Assembly (NCBI GenBank): GCA_964017065.1
Contig: OZ024783.1
Coordinates: forward strand, 17,893,752 to 17,957,751
DNA length: 64,000 nt
Direction of reading: 5' to 3'
DNA from: Haliclona indistincta
Lineage: Eukaryota; Porifera; Demospongiae; Haplosclerida; Chalinidae
The notes under the pieces are model-generated. The model ran no database searches. It was not told where the DNA came from and saw only the letters and a program-made list of their open reading frames with translations. Shown here in pieces: positions 56,945 through 64,000 of this stretch (position 1 is its first letter; every line of letters starts with the position of its first letter). The translations under genes and the position numbers were made by a program.

Positions 56945-59900
56945 TCTACTCATCTCGTTGTCAACAATGCTAAAAAGGCACAGGACTCGTACAAGAGTCG
57001 TATGGCTCAAAAATGGGGCATCGATCCCTGTCGTCTCTATTTCCTTCATAGAAGACAGTGTAGCAGCTGGGAAGCTACTAGAGGCTGACAACTATACTGT
57101 AGCCGGCAAGACTGCTTCAGAACAGCTGTCATCAGGGAAGATAGTAGGTGAGTCAAGGGGCACAGCACTCGATGTATTGGGCTTTCTTGATATTTATTGT
57201 CCACACATTAATCAATTCGCTTGCAAATGTGAAAGTCCCAAGTATCCCTACATCAGCAGCTTGCTGCGATGACGTGTAACTGACAGATACGGAATCCTCT
57301 TCCTATACCTTTTACAACCATCAATTACTTAATCGGACTGCGTCCTCTAAACCACAGATATATACCTCTATAAAGTTATTTACTACCGTGGATTAGAGGA
57401 CGCAATCCGATTAAGTAATTGACGGTTGTAAAAGGTATAGGAAGAGGATTCCGTATCTGTCAGTTGCACGTCATCGCAACAAGCCGCTGATGTAGGGATA
57501 TATATGTTGTGCGCAAACTATGGATCGGGACAATCCATGGATTGCGCTGCCCAAAGTAAGGATCCGTGCTTTGCGCAACAATCCATGGATTGTCTGCTCA
57601 ATCCATGGATCGCGCAAGCGAGGCACTCAAAGTATGGATCTCGGCCAAACCATTGATGCATGGTCGCTCATGAGAAGCGGCGGACTCCACTGATGTTCGC
57701 CACTGAAGCTCCTCCGGCAGCAATGCTGCTCAGTTGCCTATACATGGTTTCGCGACAGAGGCGTGATGGAATGTTCGCGCTGAATATAATGAGAAAAACG
57801 CGCTATGACGAGGTGACCGCCTACTGGTGGACAGGGTCCACGGATGAATTTCGCGGTAATATACTGATCTACTGTCAGCTTCGCATACGTTCGCGAATTT
57901 CATCCGTGGACCCTGTCCACCAGTAGGCGGTCACCTCGTCATAGCGCGTTTTTCTCATTATATTCAGCGCGAACATTCCATCACGCCTCTGTCGCGAAAC
58001 CATGTATAGCCTTATTCTAACTAGTAAATAGCTATGTATACTGATCGAGGCAGCAAGGTTGAGATACATGAGATGAATATGGCTGTATGAGTCTTGAGTT
58101 CAGGCTGTAATAGCTGTGGGCAGCTAGGGTATGCAGTGATCAAACTAGCAATAGATTGCCTCAGTAGAATCTTCTATGGACATCCCTGGATTCTTATTCT
58201 TCAATATCTAGTATTACAGCCTGCAATATTAGCAGAGATAGTTCATTGAAATTATAATCATCTGGAGAGAACATAGTGTGCCAGACGAAAACACTGCATG
58301 CCATTCAGTGGATCGCCCTTATCTTCACCAGCCGAAAGGTAATTATAAGCCACGATTTCCTTTTCCTTACTCTCGACCAATCACCTTGCTCCTTTCTTCT
58401 TCTGCACAAACGATTTTGTTATGCAGTCCTCAAAGGCGGCCGTTTTGACACTGAAATATGACTACTTCAACTGCCCGAACGCCTAGTGACATGCGTGGTT
58501 GCGCAATCCATGGATCGCGCAAGTGCTGGGCAATCCATGGATTGCCCGCGCAAAGCACGGATCCATACTTTGTCGTCTGATCAATCCTAGATGTCTGAAA
58601 TCTCGAGAAACGCTAAAACAGCGAAGATCTGCAACGGCCTTTCTGAAAGTCGCCATCTTGATTTCTGTCGTCAAGCAAGCAGTCCCGGCGACTTTCATAG
58701 ACTTAATTCCTACAAGCGCTCGCACTTCAGATTCCCTCAGAGATAGTTAAAATGCAGTATAAATGTATAACAGTAGAGATATTTGCGAAAACTCATTTTC
58801 ACTCATGAGTAGCCGCCATCTTAGTTCGAGGTCATCCCTACTTATTATTGCCGATCGACAATGGTAATAACCATGCAACTTACTTATGTTATCTTCGGGT
58901 GTCCAAGGAAGTGGAGATTGGGGTGATAAGTCAATCTTCTACTATATAGGTTTCTTGCTGGGTGAAGAAACTAGACAACGTGGAGTGGTGACTGGACAAT
59001 GTGCATCACCACGTGGCATGCGTGTGCAAGGCAAGCTGACCCCGCCCTCCAATTTCTCTTTGAAAAAAATTACTAATGGCCTCAAATAGAGCAAGCTGTT
59101 TGGTCAGAGATGACATAATTATTATAATAATTGTAAGCGCTTAAAGGTGAGATGCACTTAATAACAAGAAAATTAAAAAGATTTTTATCGAAATCAAAAG
59201 GATGTAGGGTTGTGAAATTTACCACTGGTCCACAATGTAAACTAACAAGGAAAAAGCATGGAATGGTAACATGATTGACTTGCTAACAGACCATATACCA
59301 TAGTGTGTGGGCGTCCCAATACAAGGCACAGGTGGTATATTTCTCATATTCCACCATGGTGGTATATATCGCATAATCCACCATGGTGGTATATGAGAAA
59401 TACACTCCTCAAGGGGTTAACCAAGAGGTGTGCCCTGGTCACGTGACCAGGTTGAGGTTGCGCGAGTGCATATCCTCGGACAGTTATTCGCCTTGCAACT
59501 AGCAGCACCCAGTTGCAGGGCAAAGATGCGCAGAAGTGGCTGAGATTTATAGTGTACAATCATCCTGACACTAGTGGGTTTTAAATTGGCAAGCATGTGA
59601 CAAACCCCGCCCAAGTTATGTTGAATATTGCAATGAATACAAGAAAACTTGGCGATCGCTCTTTCGCTCTAGAAGCACAAAGCTGTCCAAGTCTTTGCCA
59701 CACACTCTACTCAGGTACGCGTACACACTTGGGGCCTCCTCTCGGCCCGTGACTCACCGCTAAATCGAGATCAACGCGAGCACGAGCAAGAAGCGACGCC
59801 CACACACTAAGGTATATAACATATGAACCATGGCTTGTCGGTGTGTATGCCGAATATACCACCCTCGGTCTCGGTCATCGGAAGTTTGCAGCCTCGATAA

Positions 59901-62353
59901 ACCCCTCGCTTCGCTCGGGGTTTATCTCGGCTGCAAACTTCCTCTGACCTCGACCTCGGGTGGTATATTCGGCATACACACCTCCAAGCCATGGTTTATA
60001 TATTACATAAATCCCTACATCAGTGGCTGCAGTGGTTGCAAGTTCAGCTATATANNNNNNNNNNNNNNNNNNNNNNNNNNNNNNNNNNNNNNNNNNNNNN
60101 NNNNNNNNNNNNNNNNNNNNNNNNNNNNNNNNNNNNNNNNNNNNNNNNNNNNNNNNNNNNNNNNNNNNNNNNNNNNNNNNNNNNNNNNNNNNNNNNNNNN
60201 NNNNNNNNNNNNNNNNNNNNNNNNNNNNNNNNNNNNNNNNNNNNNNNNNNNNNNGGTGTTTTTTGACAGCAATGATATTGTCATTTACCATGTTGCCTCT
60301 CTCATCTCACAGCCTCCATGACAGACAAGGAGAAGACAAAGAAGAGACCTCGCTCCACTGTCAACATGAACCAACTCAAGTGAGCTACAAAATTATAGAA
60401 TTGTCTGCATAATTTTGTTTTAATAACAAAAATTTAATACACAAAAGGAGATTAATTTAATTTTATTTTCGTCACACTAAAAGTTGTACTGACTATCTCT
60501 CTGTGTACAGGATGTGGGTGTGGCCTCATGATGATCCCAGAGCTCCATCCTTCAATGATACAGACTATGAAGTGGCTCGATATGCATTCATGAAGGTAGT
60601 CACTATAGACAGGCTGTTTGGTCCCTAGCTAGCTGGCTGTTATTAGCAGACAGTGACCACTATAGACAGGTACCACTGTACTGTTTGGTCCCTAGCTAGC
60701 TGGCTGTTACAAGCAGACAGTGACCACTATAGACAGGTTCCACTGTACTGTTTGGTCCCCCCAGCTAGCTGGCTGTTATAAGCAGACAGTAACCACTATA
60801 GACAGGTTCCACTGTTCTGTTTGGTCCCTAGCTAGCTGGCTGTTATAAGCAGACAGTGACCACTATATACAGGTTCTGCTGTGCTGTTTAGTCCCTATAG
60901 CTAGCTAATTTGCTAAACTGAATGCTTATACAGTGACCACAAGTTGGTATTGTGCACTTTTTGTTTATTTTGTCTTCATTTTGTAGAATTTCGATGTTCG
61001 TGCTCAACTAACAACATTCTCATGTCTGGAGATACATGTGTCAGGTGTCAATGATGGAGAAGAGAGAGAATATAGAGTGTTCAACCATCGTGGAATACTA
61101 GAGAGAAAGGACAAGGTTAGTCACTCAATCACTCACTCTCTCCCACTCTCCCCCCCTCACTCACTCACTCACTCACTCACTCACTCACTCACTCACTCAC
61201 TCACTCACTCACTCACTCACTCACTCATTCACTCACTCAAACACTCACTCTCTGCCACTCTCCCTCCTTCACTCACCCACTCACTCACCCACTCACCCAC
61301 CCACTTACTCACTCACTCACTCTTGTCTCTCCTCAGAATGGAGAGGTTGGTGTGTGTGAGTGTCGTTATGTTGCCACGGCGATGGATGTAGAGGCAGTAT
61401 TCTCATCACTGTACCGTACCTACTCCTACTCTCCTCATGGACTGACACGATGTGCTACTGTACCATCAGGTGTGGGATCACCAAGACTGAGAAAGGTTAG
61501 GGTGAGAGAGAGGGAGGGAGGAGAGAGAGAGGGAAGGAGGGTTGATGGAGGGAGGAGAGAGAGAGGGAGGGAGAGAAGAGAGAGAGGGAGGGGACGGGAA
61601 GGAAGGAGAGAGCGAGGAAGGGTGAGAGAGAGGGATGTATGTGCAGTAAAGCATTGTGCTTTTTGTTGTATATGCAGATATTGTCTGAGACACAATCAGG
61701 AGGTGTGGTTGAGGGGGAGGAGCTTGATCCAGCAGTGAGTGACTTGGTGCAGTACGTGTGGTGTGAGGCAGCCGGTGAGCTGGAGGAGGTGCTGGCTGTG
61801 CATGTGGGGAGAGTGAAGTTGGAACAAGTTGACAAAGCTGAGGGAGCTCTACTAGCAGTGAAGAGATTACTGGATAATGGAGCAGACCCTAATGGAGATG
61901 GTGAGAGAGAGGGTGGGAGTGAGTGATGAAGTGAGTGAGTGGGCGAGTGAGTGAGTAAGTGAGTGAGTGAGTGAGCAGCAAACCCAAGGAAATATGTGAG
62001 TGACTCGGTTGTTTTCACTTCTTTCAGAGATCAAGTCACATTCAAAAGAGTTCTACTCGTCTTTACCTCACAAGACCACACCCACCATCAACAACAAGAA
62101 ACTAATAGCTCAAAAACAAGATGTCTGCCAGGTATGCACACAACGCTGTATTGGATATACTACATGTCACATTTACTGTTCTCTCTCTCCCTCTTTCTCT
62201 CCCTCTCTCTCTCTCTCTCCCTTCCTCCCGCCCTCCTTCTCTCTCTCTCCCTCTCCCTCTCCCTCCCCCTCTTTCCTCCCCCTCCCTCTCCCTCCCTCCC
62301 CCTTCCTCAACCTCCCTCATTTCCTCCCCTCTCTCTCTATCTCTCTCTCCCTC

Positions 62354-62404
<51 letters not shown>

Positions 62405-62698
62405 CCTCTCTCTCTCTATCAGCTTGTCCGTGACATGGTTGGTGTTAGTGAGACCACTAACTGGTCTCATCGATCAGGACCCACTGCTCAGTATCATGCT
62501 CTACGTTGTGATATCACTCCACTTGATCCATCATCTGATGAGTTCAATACTGTTAAAACACTCGTACTTGACAACCAACACAGGTTAGGAATACTAGCTT
62601 GCACCCAGACTCAATCACACTGCCCTTCTATTGTTCCTCTCATTCTCTCTCTCTCCCCCTCTCTCCCTCTCTCTCTCTCTCCCTCTCCCCCCCTCTCT

Positions 62699-62737
<39 letters not shown>

Positions 62738-64000
62738 TCTCTCTCTCTTTCTCTCTCCCTCTCTCCCACCATTCTTCCCTCCCTCCCTCCCTCCCTCCCT
62801 CCCTCCCTCCCTCCCTCCCTCTCTCTCTCTCTCTCTCTAGTTCATCTCCTAGTATTGATATAGTAAGGATACACAGTGTGTGTCGTGCTGTGGAGGATAG
62901 TAACTTCACTCACTCAATCTCCAACAAACAACTGCTCTTCCACTCATCACTACCTCAGAACTTTGTCGGCATACTCTCCCGGTTAGCAATCTGATTGGTT
63001 GATCACTCTTTACTAAAACTTGTTATAATCCGTCTGTAACCCAAAATCGTAATGTTTTGTGGTTGCAGTGGTATGTTGCTGCCGAAGATAGTTGTGGACG
63101 ATTTTGGAGGGAGGCGGTCAGACCCAGGCATGCTAGGGGGCGGGATTTACTTTGCCAGGTCAGCAAGCCTGTCCAGCAAGTTCTCTAAACAAGGCAAGGC
63201 TGGTAACGGCACACGACTCATGCTGGTCAACCAAGTTGCACTCGGTAAAGTCAAGGTGAGAATTGTTGTTTCCATGTTTTTAGTCATAGTTTTTTTGGTT
63301 TGTTGAAAGTATGATGTATGGTTTGTTTCGTGTGTTTTAGGAGTTCACTAGTTTTCAGAAGAAGCTCACTGCTCCACCTGAAGGCTACAACAGTGTGAAA
63401 GGGGTTAAAACATCCGAGGAGGAACCATCAGATTTCAAGGTACAGTAATTGCTGCACAAAACCATTTGACCTTACAATACAATAGGTATTGAATAACGTT
63501 ATTCATCGTGTGGTATTGTAGGACAATGAGTATGTTGTATACTCGACCAGTCAGCAGAGAATGAGGTATCTAGTGGAGTTCAACCTGCCAGGAGACCAGG
63601 TCACCATGTCTGATGAAGAGCAAGAGAAGGAGCCATTAGAGGAGAGAGATGAGGAGGAAGAGAGCTCTGGATCAAGTGAAGGTGAGACAATAATCTGCTA
63701 GAACTGTATAGTAGCGATACGGAGATAAAAATTGCCCACATAGCTGTGATAAACCAGCCTTTACAATAATAGAACTTACTGTAATTGTACACATTTATAA
63801 TTATTTCTTTGCTTACCTTTGTAAGAATTTTAATAGCTGTACGTACGTCTACTCACCATTAGCGGTATTTTGTGTTCAATCGTCACAGCAGAGCTTGTGC
63901 AAGTTCATCCGTGCTTGCAGACTTTATATGCATACAGTGTTGTTCTCTCAGTGATACTATTTTTGTTTTATTGCAGTGTCATTGTCAGATGTTCGAGACA
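56945..64000 (+). CDS. PARP4: PARP4 (vault PARP)-like ADP-ribosyltransferase, partial
   Basis: NAD-dependent ADP-ribosyltransferase of the vault-PARP type. Exons: 56945-57147 (BRCT-like), 60313-60379, 60511-60595, 60987-61115, 61337-61495, 61678-61900, 62028-62131, 62423-62583, 62841-62981, 63069-63255, 63341-63439, 63522-63681, 63977 to the edge. Order of domains: BRCT half (THLVVNN, then FIEDSVAAGKLLEADNY); the DTDYEVARYAF to VCECRYVATAMDVEAVFSS segment typical of PARP4; regulatory helical domain (ELDPAVSDLVQYVWCEAAGE, KAEGALLAVKRLLDNG, LVRDMVGVSETTNW); catalytic domain with the H-Y-E triad, His in QLLFHSSLPQN, Tyr in GGGIYFARSAS and Glu in DNEYVVYST. The VIT and vWA domains expected next lie beyond the window. 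The BRCT exon reads in two frames (see findings). 5' exon not found; 57148-60312 is an element-filled intron with a gap. Confidence 0.88.
57246..57497. mobile_element. 252-bp palindromic MITE (CCCTACATCAGC ends)
   Basis: Arms of about 110 bp, nearly perfect: CCCTACATCAGC(A/G)GCTTG, GACAGATACGGAATCCTCTT, ATTACTTAATCGGACTGCGT mirrored. The outer 16 bp resemble CCCTACATCAGTGGCTG within M1, so this and M1 may share transposition signals. Confidence 0.8.
57506..58565. mobile_element. Element bounded by clustered CAATCCATGGATTG palindromes
   Basis: Several copies of the 14-bp palindrome CAATCCATGGATTG and of GCGCAA..GGATCC(A/G)T boxes occur at 57525-57660 and again, inverted, at 58495-58575. Between them lies a long perfect palindrome (57735-58010). 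The paired clusters look like element ends, but exact borders and target duplication are not resolved. Confidence 0.5.
57735..58010. repeat. Near-perfect 118-bp-arm palindrome
   Basis: Arm from GCCTATACATGGTTTCGCGA through CAGGGTCCACGGATGAA(TTT) is mirrored after a 40-bp loop. I find no mismatches over most of the arm. It produces mirror open frames that are not genes. Confidence 0.9.
58565..58865 (-). repeat. Dispersed repeat R3, inverted copy
   Basis: Complement of the 39040-39345 sequence. Confidence 0.7.
59173..59296 (+). repeat. Solo arm of hairpin M1
   Basis: AAGATTTTTATCGAAATCAA through GACTTGCTAACAGACCATA, one arm only, interrupted where the next repeat begins. Confidence 0.75.
59300..59405. 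repeat. Short tandem/inverted repeats (CCACCATGGTGG)
   Basis: Two units of ATATTCCACCATGGTGGTATAT-like sequence, each an internal palindrome. The surrounding 59405-59820 has no gene recognised. Confidence 0.6.
59822..59999. repeat. Foldback palindrome, about 85-bp arms
   Basis: ACCATGGCTTG(T/G) .. GGTGTGTATGCCGAATATAC, CACC, TCGG and GAAGTTTGCAGCC are mirrored around a GGGGTTTATC / GATAAACCCC centre. Probably a MITE; borders near AACC and the following TATATTAC. Confidence 0.8.
60055..60254. other. Assembly gap (200 Ns)
   Basis: Run of N inside a PARP4-like intron, immediately after a fragment CCCTACATCAGTGGCTGC of hairpin M1. The exact count suggests a nominal size. Confidence 0.98.
60600..60900 (+). 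repeat. Intronic minisatellite, about 66-bp unit, five copies
   Basis: Unit CACTATAGACAGGT(A/T)CCACTG, TACTGTTTGGTCCCTAGCTA, GCTGGCTGTTATAAGCAGAC, AGTGAC repeats with small changes in the intron between PARP4 exons 60511-60595 and 60987-61115. Confidence 0.88.
61138..61320 (+). repeat. (ACTC)n microsatellite in a PARP4 intron
   Basis: ACTC tetranucleotide array with interruptions, ending at the acceptor CTCCTCAG. Confidence 0.95.
61496..61630 (+). repeat. (GA)n/(GGGA)n purine tract in a PARP4 intron
   Basis: Purine-rich low-complexity tract directly after the donor GTTAGG. Confidence 0.9.
62175..62420 (+). repeat. (CT)n/(CCCT)n pyrimidine tract in a PARP4 intron
   Basis: Low-complexity tract filling most of the intron before the exon at 62423. 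Confidence 0.95.
62640..62838 (+). repeat. (CT)n/(CCCT)n pyrimidine tract in a PARP4 intron
   Basis: Same type of tract, ending in the acceptor CTCTCTAG of the exon at 62841. Confidence 0.95.

Noticed and set aside
56443..57091. LLSSP / RRGEE repeat proteins
   Set aside because: Products of the TCTCC pentanucleotide array read in frame. The only real coding here is the BRCT exon from 56945.
57660..58069. Mirror open frames MFALNIMRKTRYDEVTAYWW on both strands
   Set aside because: They are the two arms of one palindrome; no family resemblance.
61435..62994. Several Ser/Leu/Pro-rich frames between 61.4 and 63.0 kb
   Set aside because: They read through pyrimidine microsatellite introns of the PARP4-like gene. 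Only the short segments matching PARP4 exons are kept.

Overview
The window is nuclear DNA from an early-branching animal, most likely a demosponge (Amphimedon-like). The reasons are spliced genes with many 45-70 bp introns and GT-AG boundaries, animal housekeeping genes (SRP54, PARP4/vault PARP), and a tandem family of secreted 'GGWMRVAY' FReD-like proteins of a kind I know mainly from sponges and cnidarians. There are two assembly gaps (2714-2736 and 60055-60254). The species name is an inference.

Layout. 0.3-3.8 kb: one intact SLC15/POT-like transporter, a gapped second copy and a third remnant. 4.0-6.5 kb: the 3' half of SRP54 (M domain only). 6.8-55.7 kb: a same-strand array of at least eight FReD-like gene copies. 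Copies at 18077, 40885, 46115 and 54672 are intact. The others are disabled by a 9.2 kb nested insertion plus a 4-bp insertion (6787/16119), a CGA-to-TGA nonsense change (36340), a 4-bp insertion (50906), or severe decay (48656). The SRP54 3' end plus its neighbouring lectin-like gene was duplicated as a block (about 5.1-6.9 kb and 35.2-36.4 kb). 56.9-64 kb: PARP4-like gene with BRCT, PARP regulatory and ADP-ribosyltransferase domains, running off the right edge.

Mobile DNA dominates the spaces between genes. The most striking object is a 12,489-bp transposon (19493-31981) with about 80-bp inverted ends, a perfect 6-bp target duplication (GTGTGA) and an empty-site paralogue at about 47.52 kb. 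It carries two convergent spliced genes: a DDE integrase-type transposase (D223, D280, E317) and an 812-residue HECT-type ubiquitin ligase with a C2HC zinc finger and an in-frame 20-residue repeat array. A second, unrelated 8.0-kb element (7269-15275) sits inside a three-deep nest within a lectin-like gene. It carries a gypsy-type integrase with a CXC cysteine module and a full SENP/Ulp1 protease with catalytic His, Asp and Cys. Two independent DNA transposons in one window therefore carry ubiquitin- or SUMO-pathway enzymes, each with a similar C2HC finger.

Other families are a TIR family (TAGCCTCGT...) with 8-10-bp target duplications and captured gene fragments (five copies, one nested), a 7-bp-TSD foldback family (two copies), a TA-flanked palindrome, a TTA-flanked palindrome, a 1.25-kb dispersed repeat ending in a hairpin, LINE fragments and several long palindromes. 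Because lectin-like copies and their flanks are themselves duplicated, several insertions can be dated and delimited against empty paralogous sites inside the same window.
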